64,000 bases of DNA from assembly GCA_013399855.1 (NCBI GenBank), contig VXAY01004337.1, positions 460,720 to 524,719 of the forward strand, given 5' to 3'. The position numbers and the translations under genes were made by a program. The notes below the pieces were generated by a model. The model saw only the letters and a list, made by a program, of their open reading frames with translations. It was not told the origin of the DNA and did no database searches. The DNA is from Oxyruncus cristatus. Lineage: Eukaryota > Chordata > Aves > Passeriformes > Cotingidae. This document shows, in pieces, positions 1-12,140 of the stretch (position 1 is its first letter; each line of letters opens with the position of its first letter).

Positions 1-1238
1 GTCTGGTTTTGTATGTGCTTCTGTTTCTACTTTCTTCTGTGGCAGGGAGGAGACATTAGCTCATGGTTTCTCTCCAGCAAAGGGGGAATAGAAAAAATAA
101 CATAAAATGGAGGAGCCATAGATGAAAAAGGGGAGGGATAGAGAGCTGGAAAGAAGAACTGGGCATATTGAAAACCAGAACAAGGATAATCAGGGACTGG
201 TATAGGGAAAGGCAAAAAAGTTATAGGAAAAGAAGCAAATAAACATTAAAACTAAGATGTAAAGAAAATGGAAGAGGAATAGGAAAAGTTTGAGTCAATG
301 AAGGAAGGCAGAAAATTGTAGGTATGTTTTTCTGGATCTGTGCTTCTATTCTGTGCTTAAGATTGTTTGGGGGGGTTTTTTGGACATTGAAAATATTTAC
401 TCTGTTTTGTTGGGGGTTTTTTTCTATTTTTTACCTTGCCTTTTGAGGACTGTTTAGGTGGTCTTGCAGTGCATTGAGTACTGGCTATTTATAAACAATT
501 TTTGTTTATGGAAAAGACATTTTTACACATTGTAGAGTTGTATTTTCATTTTTGCATGGAATAGGGAGCAAAAGCACTGACAAACTAATCAAGAAGGCTG
601 ATCTAGTCCAGCCAGTGATTCCAGCAGTTTGTGCTCTTCTGTTGTCCTCAACTGGCCACATTCTTTCAAATGTTTTTTGATATAGTGGGAATTTATTTTG
701 CTGAAGACTCACTCTGATAATTGCAATCTTCCTATTAATAAGTTCTGTGAGGAATTTTCTTGTTTACACAAGATGTGAGAGCTCTAGCTTTAGAAAAGCT
801 TTCCTCTGCCTATTCATTCCAAATGGAGTTTTATGCAAGGAAAGAAAACCTCTTCTCTTGCAGTTAAAGTGCTAAAAAATGGCTGAAGGAATAAAATTGC
901 CATGGGTGACCACTAACCGATGTCCCTCTCCTCCAGCATTCAGCAGAGCAATAATTTTAGAGAGAAACAATTTGCAAGTAGCACCGTGTTTTCATTGGAC
1001 TCTGGCCTTGCCACTCGTAATCTCTAGGTATGGTCTTTGGTTGGGAGGTCTATTGCCCTTGTTGGGTTTTAGTGGAGTCCAACAGGCTTGTTACGTAGGC
1101 TGTCAGAGCATTTCAATCTCAGCCGCATAATTATAATGTGCTTTGTCATCTGACCAGCCTGGGTAGAGTAGTTAGTATGAGTCATTTGGATTAGAACTTG
1201 ATATTTCATAATAGCATTGGTGGTTTTCAAACAAATTT

Positions 1239-1269
1239 CTCTCTCTCTGTCTTCCTCTCTCTCTGTCTT
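1239..1269. repeat. CT-rich microsatellite
   Basis: Two CTCTCTCT-type runs are separated by a short GTCTTC interruption, giving a pyrimidine-rich tract of about 30 bases. It is an ordinary simple repeat. Confidence 0.8.
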
Positions 1270-2489
1270 TGAATACATTGTCAACCAGTTTCTGTTTTCC
1301 TGAAACGAAGGAGATAAGGCAGTCTGTCATCCCCCTCTCAGTCACCCAAATGCATGTGGAAACTATTGCACAACATTATGCTGGAGTAAAGAGGTGTTAT
1401 CTAAGTGTGTTACATGACTCTGTGCAATGTTTAAATGCAATAGAAGGACATTTTATTGCTTACTCAGCATTTATTTAACTATTTCTGAAATTATATCCTT
1501 GGTCAAATGATTTCTAATTTAATAGTAGGAATGATCTTGAAAAATTTTAAACTCTCGTTCTAAATAATTATGCTGCTGAAAAACATATCCTTTCTTCCTC
1601 CAATAAAAAAATACCTAAATGAAATGTCGTGCTTGCAAGAGTCTGAAATAAGAAAACAGGACATTTAACTTTTACAAATAAAAGAATTTCCATTAGTAAT
1701 TTTAATATGGAAATTTTGTCTTCAAGGTTTTCACAGCCTCATTTTTCTTTCCAAAATAAAGCAAACCCTCTTCTCAAGAAACCAAAACCAGTCAGATGCA
1801 TGACTAACCAATACAGAAGCCAGATCAGATTTAAGTCAGGACTAATAAACATTGTCAAAAATAACGTGTAGTGCTAGCTCTATATTATAATGTGTCTTCA
1901 TCTAAGCCCACTCAAACCATGGCATACTGAATGGGAAAAAAACAATAAGATTTTCTCTTCCATCTTCAACGCATACTTCAATATGTGAACCATACCAACA
2001 AAGGTGCAACACTTCCTCTGGCATCTCTGGAGTATTTCTTTTAGTCTTCTTCAAGAAGCCTGACACAAGGTTTCCCAAGACAGTTATTATGAAGGATAGG
2101 AACAACAGTGGTAGACAGGCTTTGAGTTGACCACTTTTTGAAACAACAGATATCTAAACATGAAAGATAAGGCTACATACCAGTGACTGGGCAGAGTACT
2201 CTCTTGATCCACTGTCCGTTTTTTCCTTCCTGTGGCAATTAAATTTAGATTTTTTTGTACCAGTTTATCTCAAAGTGCCTGCAACTTTATCTAAAACATC
2301 TTATAATATTCCTGGGCTGAGATAATCAACCAGATGTGAATAAGGCCCAACACAAGTTATGCCCCCAAGCAAAATCTCTTCCAAGCTACAAGTTTTGTAA
2401 TATCCACAATGCTTTGAATAACATTGGTAATTATGAATGAAATTGGTTTCTAGATGTGTGTGTAAATGTGTTGTGTTTGCAAATATAAT

Positions 2490-2549
2490 TTCTATACATC
2501 TATACATCTATACATTCTATACATCTATATAATTTCTATACATCTATAA
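2490..2549. repeat. Imperfect tandem repeat, unit TCTATACA/TC
   Basis: A 10-base-like unit reading TCTATACATC recurs several times. Two of the intervals are broken by TATAATT-type insertions. The array is about 60 bases and AT-rich, and is probably a young slippage-derived minisatellite that may vary in length between individuals. Confidence 0.8.
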
Positions 2550-5500
2550 TATCTTCTCTAAAGTTTGGCACATGCATGCCATGTTTCAAGCCACAGTTGT
2601 TTCTGGGTGCCTATCCAAACCTTGATTATTCTAGTTCAATGTCATGTGGTTTGCATCTCAGTTAAAACACGTTAATATATAATATATAGAATATTATGAG
2701 AGTTTGGCCATTCTAGCTTGGTAATATTTTACTGTGTGCCCATAGTCATTGTTCCCTTCCAAGCTTGTGAAAGTAGCTTGTTGTGAATCACAAATGATGT
2801 ACTGAGAGTGGGATGTAAAATAAGACATCATTGCAGAAGCCTGCAGAAGAAAGATTATGGATAAAATTTCATTTTTATGTATTAATAATGGTCTATTTTA
2901 GACACTAATATTTGTTTCTAAAGACATGGAAGGCATAAGACTCCCCAGAAAGGAATTTGAGGTAACTAGTAGAGCACTCAAGGTGATTAAATTAAGCACA
3001 TCTATGTTCTGAATTACTGGTGGGAGAGGTGTGCTGGCCAAAGCACCATGACAGCAGAGCTGTTTGGGATCCTGTTGTACAAACCCCATTGGGCATCTGT
3101 GAAGGGATTAAGTAAACTGTCTGCACATATGTTCTTTGTCCATGATCTCTTTCAGTATCTGGAGAAAATTTCCTGTAGCAAATACAACAATCAGCAGTGG
3201 GACAGAAAAAGGAGGCAATGTGCCACAGAGAGTACAACAGAGAGTTAGAAGAGCTCTCACATTTTCCTACCTAGGTCTCCGCTGTCCCTGCAGGACAGCC
3301 ATGATCTCCATGCAAGGAAGAGGCAAGGCCTCTGGACTGGGAAAAACTACAGCTAGCACAAGTTCCTGCTCAGGAATGAATCTGCAGGAAAATACGTAAT
3401 ACATAGATAAAAGATTTGCTGTGCATTGAAATGTGTCTTAAATCTGGCGTTTACTGCTGCCACTGGTACAAGCAGGTTGGCATTTGCAGCCGCTACTCCC
3501 TGTTCCAGGGAAGCATCATATACTATTATTCTTCCTCCCTTTCTAGTCCCTAGTGATGAGAAAATAAAAGGCTCATCCAAATTTCCCCTCCCATCTTGCA
3601 CCTATACGGCTCAGCTCCTCAAAGAGTGTCCTGACTCCCCATCTACTGGCTGTTCTAGGATCCAGACAGGGCCTCTCCTTTTATAGAAGCTGAAAACAAG
3701 GTCAGACAAATCTCATCCTTACTGGAACAAAAAGAGGGATTCACTCTGTCTTCTGCTGGTGAAATGACTCACTTGGATAATTGCATTTTATTCAAAAAAT
3801 CTTGGGAAAAACTGAAAATCCAAGGCACCTGAAGAGCTCTAGTACCCAGTGGGTTATGAAGAGGCTTGGCATTGCAGCTTTGCAGATGTATTTATAAATC
3901 CATGCTACATGTTTGTGTCCTTTCTGGTGCATTGTCACCTTAGCAGGAACCTTTCACAATTTCGTTAGGAACAAGGGAAACCTTTCTCTGGAGACCCAGT
4001 CCTACATCAGTGGAAACAGCAGCTTTTATCCATGTTCATGAGGAAACAAAGTGTTTGTGTGTTGCATTTCATGAGCCTTAGCTGTGCTGGAAGCATGGTG
4101 GGGAGCTGGCCACCTGATCCCAGAAAAGGAGAGAGAAGTTACAGACCCTTGAGGATATGTGATTAGTGAAACCCAAGTGAAATACAAAGCACTGGCCAAA
4201 TGCCATGCATAACAGATGTATGGTTGCCTGCAGGCCTCATCTTAGAAGTATAACCCAGATACTGACGATTTTTTCAATTCTGATTTCTTTTTCGAGCTTA
4301 AACTTCCTTAAATGGAAATCAGTCAAGTGGATTTAATGTGAGTGAAATGCAAATACTAGTTCTTTTGACTTTATGATACTCTTCATTTCTGCTTCATGAT
4401 CTGCTCTGCAAAGCTCCCCACTACTTCTTTGTTTCTTATTCTGACTGTGCCTTTATCAAATTTCCTGCCATTTTCTGAGCGTCATTCAAAGGCCATTGAA
4501 GTCAACCGGTTCACAAAAGGTTCAGAGACAATTATCACTGACACTACTTCCATCCATGTTCTTTTCACATAGCACGTTCTGCTTTTACAGTGCTGTTCTC
4601 TGTCACTAATATAAAAACAAAACCTCCATCACAGTGCAGTGCAATCTATTTAATATTCATATTTTGATTTTACTTTTAATAAGTAACAGTTTCTTTCATA
4701 GCATTCCTGATCTCACTGGGATGGTATGTGAGTCCAGTGAGTCTAACAATAAATTGCCAAGCACAAATGGAACTCTATGTCAATGAATAATGTTTTGATG
4801 CTTAAATAAATATTACTGTGAAATTTATCCTTGATTTATTGAGTCTGTGCTAAAATAGTTGAGTAATGTTTTTCTGACAGCTTTTTAAAAATGGTCAATC
4901 CATTCTCTTGCATGACATGTGGAAATCGGCATTCAGAGTGAATATTCAAGAATGTTTGGTTTGTCCTCTTCATTGGACTTTTTTATGAAATTGAATTGTA
5001 AAAACTTTGATTTAACCTCATGTAATGATTAAAGTGAATTCTCCCATCCCCACCCCTTTCTTTAATCTTTGCATCTAAGCCTAAGAATATAATCTGCTGA
5101 ATGCCTCATCTGGGGCTGTTGTTGAAGCTCCCTATTCATCTTTGCACTCTTCAGCTCCCATCTGTTGCGGGCCATCATTCAGAAAATTCTGCACTTAATA
5201 CATTAAGCAGATAAACTATACTTCCCCCTGCTCCATTCGAAGGGAAGAGGCCAAACAAACCCACCCCCTAAATAGCCTTTCTGGGCTCCCCACATTACCA
5301 GTATTCCATAAGCTCTTCAAATTTTAAGGGACACAGTGGGACAAAGAAAGAATATCCCTGTATGTCACAACACCAGGCAGATACCCAGGGGCATGCCAGT
5401 ACCATAGCACAGTACCAGTGGCTGCTGTAAGAAAGATCAGAGCCAGCAACAGCCTGCACTATATTCCTATCCATTAGTGCCCAGAGACCTGAGACTTCCC

Positions 5501-5965
5501 CACTCTGAACACGGATTTGCCTGTAGGTCCTTGGGCTCCCACTAAAATCTTCCCTTTTAAACAACAACCAGTTCAGAGCTGTGGCATTTTAAAAACATTT
5601 CCATCCTTTTTTTCTGTAGACAAGTCTACAAACCCCCAAACATTTTAATCTGCTTACTAGCCTTTAATTATACTAACTGCCAATGCATTCTATTACTTGT
5701 CCAAAAAAAATGCTGGCTGTCGTGTAATTTTTTAACTCTGATTTATGAAGCGTATTTGTGTAACATTAGGTCATGTTTGTAAGAATTTAACTTTTTTTTG
5801 GCAACTACACCATTAATTAGCAATATTGCTGATAACCTCTATTTTATGTTACCAGCAGGCTGTTTTTCTGTATAAGCTGGCAGTGGAAAACAAGAAAAGG
5901 GTATTTCCATGGTGCCAAAAGTCTGGAGTAGGAATGAACAGAGAAATACACACAACATTCTCTGT

Positions 5966-6012
5966 ATTACTATTACTACTACTACTAAACATTCTTTTTT
6001 TTTTTTTTTTTT
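5966..6012. repeat. ACT trinucleotide run followed by T18
   Basis: A short (ACT)n/(ATT) microsatellite at 5966-5987 is followed by an uninterrupted run of 18 T at 5995-6012. Read on the minus strand this is A18, which could be the tail of an old retroposon. I see no recognisable element body beside it, so a simple low-complexity tract is the safer reading. Confidence 0.75.
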
Positions 6013-6854
6013 GACAGGCATTTTTCTTAGGTGTGTTCTTATGGTGATTTCCTTTCTTTTCAGCATTACAGTACACTCCCTTGCATCTCTGTTTTGAATG
6101 CTCTCTGAGTTTGCAGTCAGGCCAGTAGCATATTCCTGAGGTTGCACATTTCCTGTTCTAATACCCCATTATTAGCTTCTCACAACTCTTCCAAATTGTC
6201 TCCATATGCAATGCAATTTTCCATCTAACTTCCATCTAACTTATTTTATTTTTCCAAAGAATATTTCAGCTAAAGCTGTACTGCCAGTTTTTTGGGATAA
6301 AAAATATATTTCTATTTGTCTCAAGACTGCACAGCGTCTTTTACTATAAATGTAGTTTCTTCTAACATTTGGAGCTGAGATATGGAGTTTCACAAAAGGA
6401 TAAACGTTGGATTAGAAGCTAATCTTTTACTGTCCTGTGATGATGTCCTACTGTGAAAATTCAACTTCAGTCAAGTGACAGCCCTTTAAAATACTACATT
6501 TCCATGGTGAAGTTCAAAATTTCTCCATAGAAAGTGGTTGTAGTTCACCAATTAAAGTCTTCAGAAATGTGACTTCTCCCTGTTTGAGCTTCCAGAGTAT
6601 ATCCAAGGACCTTGGAGCCCTAAGCATGCATATGCTGTTCATTAGTCATTAGTCTTTCTGCACTGCATTTCCAAACCTGAAACATGGAAAAAATGCAAAA
6701 TCCATGTGTCAGAGGAGCTTTGTGAAACTAGGTTACAAATTACAGTGAAGCACACACACACTGCAGTGAAAGGCATTGCAAAGAGCTCTTAAGGGTTGAA
6801 CCCTGCTTTCACAGCAGAGCTTCATCAGTGGAGAAAACAGAGAGCTTGGGTCGT

Positions 6855-7425
6855 TGTGGTGGTTTAACTCCGGATGGCTTGTTCACCCACACACACCTCC
6901 AGTGGGATGAGGAGGAGGACTGGAAAAAAGATTAAACCTGTGGAAGTAGATAAGAACAGTTTAATAATTTAAATAAATTATAATAACAATATTAAGTATA
7001 ATAATAGCAGTTATTTAAAGGAAGAGAACAAAAAGAGAAATAAAACCCAAGAGGAACAAGCGATGTGCAATCCAATTGCTCACCACCCAAAAAACAATGC
7101 TCAGCCCATCCCCAGGCAGTGATCAGTGCCTGCCAGCCAGTTCCCCCCAGTCTATATACTTGATGTGGTGTTCCATGGTATGGAATGTCCCTTTGGCCAG
7201 TTTGGGTCAGCTGCCCTGGACATTCTCCCTCACGTCTACTTCTGCAGCTCCCCACTGGCAGAACATAGGAAGGTCCATGACCCAGAGTAATCACTACTCA
7301 GCAGCAAATAAAACATCAGTTTATTATCAACATTATTTTCATAATGAATCCAAACAACGCAGCACTGTACCGGCTACAAGAAGAAAAATTAACTCTATCT
7401 CAGCTGAAACCTGGACTGCCTGGCA
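6855..7425 (-). mobile_element. ERVL-type solo LTR, antisense
   Basis: On the minus strand this block follows the plan of the common avian class III (ERVL-like) LTR. It begins near 7425-7400 with a TTTCAGCTGAGATAGAGTTAAT-like motif. It then has a block ending in GGGACATTCCATACCAT (about 7175-7200), a TATATA box at 7153-7158 and an ATTAAA polyadenylation signal at 6960-6965. It ends in GTTAAACCACCACA at 6855. The spacing from TATA to ATTAAA is about 190 bases. No gag or pol sequence adjoins it, so it is probably a solo LTR left by recombination. An AT-rich expansion lies around 6955-7020. I could not identify a clean target-site duplication, so the ends are approximate. The family assignment is from memory of the avian consensus. 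Confidence 0.8.
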
Positions 7426-10400
7426 CTGAACAGTGGAAATAAAATAAAATTGTGTGTTGTTACTCATTAATTGAGTACAGTCAGGTTTTTTCACTAAGAA
7501 AGAACCTGTGGAAAGGAAAAGAGAACATGAGCATGTGATGAAAGATAGCATCCTAGGGAACATGCACTGCCTTGTTTTTTCAAAGTTCCTAGGCGTCATG
7601 CATTTTCTAACTCCTGAACGCTCAATAATGGTCTTTAACCTAATCTCTGTTACCTATCTCAGAAATGATAGGTGAGAAAGGATGTCTTTGTAGTTAAAGT
7701 GATGACCTGGAACCTGGGGACAGTAGGTTCTTTTCTGGATGAGTATAATTTTTTAAAAATATATAAATTTGTACTTATACAATGGGCAGATTATTTGCCT
7801 ATTGTCTATCACATCTATTTGACGTTTTTAATTTCAAAACTTTTAGGGAAGTTCTTGTCTCTTATTCAGCACTTGTCAGTCTCAGCTGAGGCCTCTAGTT
7901 GTCATTTTAAGAGTAATAATGACTTTCTGAGCTCAGTTCAAAGCTCACTGAAGCTTAAAAAAGCTTTTCCAGTGAACATGGGGGCATTCATGATGGCTGT
8001 GGGAGTTTCTCTATGAGCAAACCCCTAAGCACAGATTCTCTGCTCAAACAACATATGAAGACAAGAAGCTGGTCCTTTTATCCCAAGATGTATTTAAGAG
8101 GTTCGAAGTAAATTAGATGTGCGGCCATCAGTGGATTGATTATATCTCCTAAGAGGCAAAATACACAAAGGACTTAGCCAGGTTTGGCTGCAAGCCCTTG
8201 GGAACCGGTATTCTCTGGCATGAGACACAGGTGAGGAACCAAGTGGGACATGTCAGGATGTGTAAGTGGCACTAGATGCCTGTATTCAGAAAACTGGATT
8301 GGTCCTGTCCTTGTAGGATAGGACTGAAAGCATTTAATATGCATAATTTTGTTCGTTGCTGATATACTAATGTAGAGTCTTCTGTGGGTTTGTAGTATAA
8401 GAGTAAGCGTAGCTTTAAAACTTTGTTGCAGGATGTAACTCTGTACCAGTGTAAAACTCTTTTGCCAGTTAAAAACCTTAGCAGCCTCAGAGAAGAAAAT
8501 GGTTTATTATGCCACTTAATTTTAATATTGTAGACGTAACTGAAGAAGAAGTTTCTCCTGATTCCGCTCTCCCCCACCCCCATCACCCAAACCTCACAAC
8601 TTCATCAATTCTAGTTTTAAGAATTAGAGCAAAAAGCAGAAAAAGAGCAGTGTGAACAAGGCAAAAATAGTTATCCAGAGATCCATATTACAGTGTGGCT
8701 TTAAGGAAGATTCCCCAATAACTTCAGTTTGTGCTTAGAAATCAGACTTCTGACAGATACACCAGAAAGACTTATAACTTGCAGCATAGTGGTACTTTGG
8801 AGAATTTTTTGTTCCCAAAAGCAATGGTATTAAATTGCTGAGCCAAGAGAAGGATCTGTGTTTTGATTAGGTAGACAGCCTTCCTCTAACAGATTTCAAG
8901 ACCTGCAGTCTAGCAGATGGCATAGTAACAAACACAATTTTGTTTCTCTTAGGTTGCCTGAAAAATTCTTGCCCTTAGCTTTGACTACATGACATGTTCA
9001 TGAACCATTTTTTTTTGTCCTCAGTTTTTGCTTAAGTCCTTTTACGTGCTGTTCTTTATTCCTCCTCAGGTGCGCTGCTTGTTTGTGCAAGGAGCACGGC
9101 CAGGAAACCATCATCAGCTTTGCTTGAGGCAGAGATGTAGCAGGCTGTGGCTGGGGTCACAGGCACCAAGTTCTGCCATAGCAGTGCCAAAGTGTGGGGC
9201 ACTGCCACCACTGCCCAGGGCTGAATTCCTGGGTCAAACCCCTGCAGCCTCAGCACTCAATGCTGAGCCCTGCTCTGCCGTGCAGGACTTCAAACAGGTG
9301 TTCTCTGATAGCAGCACCTGTGCACTCAGAATAATGGGGAATTGCCTGTGGATGGTGGATTCTGTGTGGATAGTGTTCTCTGGGTTTTGTTCTGGGTGTG
9401 GATGGCATTCTCTGAGTTTTGTTAAATTTTCTTTGAACTTTAAGAGAAAACATTTTGTTCAACACAGAAGAATACCATCTTCACCTCTCACAGTTTGGAT
9501 TTTTTGTGAGTGACTAATACACGTTTAAGACTCGGTGCCAAGAAAGCCTTTGGTTGATTCCTGCAAATGATGAAGGGGATGTCAGTGGTGTGACCCTCTT
9601 TTAAAAGTAGAAATCCCTTTTCAAAATGTTGAGAGGGTGACAGTGCCAAAAGATGCCTATGGCAAGGAAACCTTATGGATGCAAAGCTTCTCCATGACCT
9701 AGAAAATAAGCAAAATGGGAAGTTCAACTTGAGGTTCCAGCACAGAGGAATTCCAAGTAAATAATATATTTTTATTGCAGAGGTATTGTTTTATTAGGAT
9801 TTTATTGTAAAAATGCATTTAAAAAAATGAAATCAATTTGAAATGAGACCCTTTTCAGGAGGTATACAGTACAGAAAGGACAATGGTTCATAGGAAGAGA
9901 AAAGCAGATAAACAGCCAGTCTTGGTGTATCAGTCACATATACTATACAAACATTCCCTTGCATGGCAGTCACAGCAGTGCTGTGAGTTACAGGGGAAAG
10001 AAATAGTAGATCATATCTTATCCTCAAATTTTAGTTTACAGCTCTGCACTGATGACAGGGATTCTCTTTTCTTAAATAGATGAGCCAATAAAAATATATG
10101 TCCTCTGTTATTCACAGACTATCATTGCAGCAACAATATAATGAAATTCATTGATAAGAAGAAAAGTCTCTGCTGGGAAAAATTCCCCTGTTGCTCTTTT
10201 TGGGAAAGAGCAGCAGGTGTGTGACACTGGATATGCAGAGGTACAGTTCTGTTGACTTCAGCACAAGCTGGATCATGCCTCTGTGTCGGACCATTTTCTG
10301 TTGTGACTTGATGGTGCTGAGACTTGTAAGCCTTTCTGAGGACTTCTCACGCTGTAATCCTTCACATACACCTCCTTGTTCTGCACATCCTTTCTGCTTC

Positions 10401-12024
10401 ATGTAAGCAGTTTTTGTAGGAGCAAAAGGGGCAGAAGGAGGAGGCATGCCAGCATACAGCAGCATATCTTTCATCTTTTGGGACAGGGCCTTGTCAAGGG
10501 GCACTGGGGACGTGCACCATGCCAGGAGAGCTACTGGAGGGATTACATTTTGGGAAGAAATCATGCTTCTGTACTTCCCCAGCGTGAAGTGGGGGCACAA
10601 AGGTTCCCTTTCCCTTGATCCTTGGGGCATCCTGGCCTGCCTACTATCTGCCATGCACAGCTGATTTTCCACTTGCACACCTATCCCAAGGGCATGCTGA
10701 GGAAGCTACCCTGAGTCTGCAAAGGCTTCTGATGGGGGGAGCACAAATGGTTCTTTTTCCATCCACCTCCACGCAAAAGGCAGGAGCCCAATGGGCTGGT
10801 GTTCCCAAATACCTCATTGAAATCTCCTAGAAACTAAGAAGTCCAGACTTATTCCCAACAAAATCAATGGCAAATCCCTACAGATAATAAAAGGAAAAGA
10901 GCATCCCCTAAACACATGTCCACTTTCATTTCTGAAATGAAAGGTGCAAACTGCATTTCACAGTTTTTCATCTAAAATTAATACTCACTTCAACTTATGT
11001 CTGAATGATTTAAAATGTGGCGACATCCCTTTGCTCTATTGTATTCAGACATTCAGGATCCTAGCAAAATATTTGTTTTGGATAGTCTCTATATCCAGTT
11101 TCTCTTTTTATCAATAGAACAATATTTATAGAGGTCAGGCTGCCAGTTTTGCCAGACAGACACCCTTTGCATTCAAAAGAAAACATGATTCATCAGAGGA
11201 TCAGGATTTCAGCTGCAAATTAAAACTTTTCTTTGATAGACTGAAAGAGACAAGTCATAAAGGAAAATTCTTGATAGCTGGAAAGGAATGTCTTCTTTGA
11301 GACTGCCAATATTCAGTTCTGATCACTAATATCTCAACTGATTGACGAGGGTTTTTTTTCTTTATCTAATTATATCCCAGGGGCAATGCTTAAAAGAAAT
11401 GGAAAGAGAGCTATACACAATTGTGCTGTATAAAGGTGTTAGCTTTTTTCTTTTATGTCTTTGAGATCATGAATATTTGTGCAGCACACAGGACAAAAGT
11501 CCTCTGACCCAAACCTAAGATTCTCTAGATAATGCATAGAATTAGCACTAAGTACATCAAGAACAATAGTAACAATGACAAAAATAGAAATAAACTTACA
11601 GATTCCTGGCTTGTTAGTTTTCAGTGCACAAGCCTATCACATGTACAAAAATACACTTACTCTAATAGCCACAGTGCACAACACAGTAGGAAAAATACCC
11701 TCTATGCTGGATGAAAAAAATCTGAAGATTTAGTGAACCTTGTTTTTCAGAGCTGTTACTCCTGGTCTTTACTGCAGATATCCCACAAAGTTATTTCTTG
11801 TCTCTCATTGAAAATACATAATATATTTTCATCATGCACCCTTTTAATAATGATTAAATATCACAACCCTACCTTTCAACTAATTGTAATGGCCTTGTTA
11901 TTTTTGGTTTTGCCTGACTATGATTTCAAACTAATGATCATCGGTAAAAATAATAGTCCTCTACCCTTTTATCATTCCTTAAATCTGTGGGACTCTATGT
12001 TAAGCATTACTACCTGCATTACAC
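7426..12024. other. Intergenic DNA, no supported gene
   Basis: The sequence is mostly AT-rich and non-coding. A GC-richer patch at about 9060-9300 and another at about 10,190-10,800 contain the longest local open frames (161 codons on plus, 176 codons on minus). Neither shows a recognisable domain. An imperfect 30-base duplication (GTGGAT..ATTCTCTG.GTTTTGTT) occurs at about 9360-9425. Confidence 0.55.
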
Positions 12025-12140
12025 CAATGCTCACACTGAGTCACAAAGGTTAATTAACTTAATAAAGATCTCAAAGCATGTCAGTAGCAGAATCAGGAAT
12101 AATGACAGTCAGCCCTGAGCTCTGATCTCTCTGGCCTTGA
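12025..12140 (-). mobile_element. MIR-like SINE relic, antisense
   Basis: The plus strand reads ACTGAGTCACAAAGGTTAAT then TAACTT, then AAGATCTCAAAGCATGTCAG and TAGCAGAATCAGGA. This matches the order of the MIR consensus in reverse orientation: the ACTGAGGC/AGAGAGGTTAAGTAACTT block, then the CAAGGTCACACAGC-like block, then GTGGCAGAGCCAGGAT. It is heavily diverged, as expected for an element that spread before the bird-mammal split. The ends are approximate. Confidence 0.65.

Larger units (their letters stand above)
1..6854. other. Intergenic DNA, no gene seen
   Basis: This is AT-rich sequence with stops in all frames. No exon with conserved-looking protein and paired splice sites stands out. 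It holds simple repeats, listed separately, and a G/T-rich stretch near 366-425. In human the neighbour upstream of PDZRN4 is CNTN1 on the same strand (known synteny). I recognise no CNTN1 coding exon here, but an untranslated end or distal regulatory elements could not be identified by eye. Confidence 0.6.

Noticed and set aside
9028..9513. A 161-codon plus-strand open frame with a CTCAG acceptor-like site and a CAG|GTG donor-like site
   Set aside because: Its cysteine- and tryptophan-rich, low-information peptide and internal 30-base duplication argue for non-coding sequence. The splice motifs are common by chance.
10148..10678. A 176-codon minus-strand open frame
   Set aside because: It has no recognisable domain, no clear splice context and a length close to the longest chance frame expected in 64 kb. 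It may be worth a database search but is not supported as a gene.
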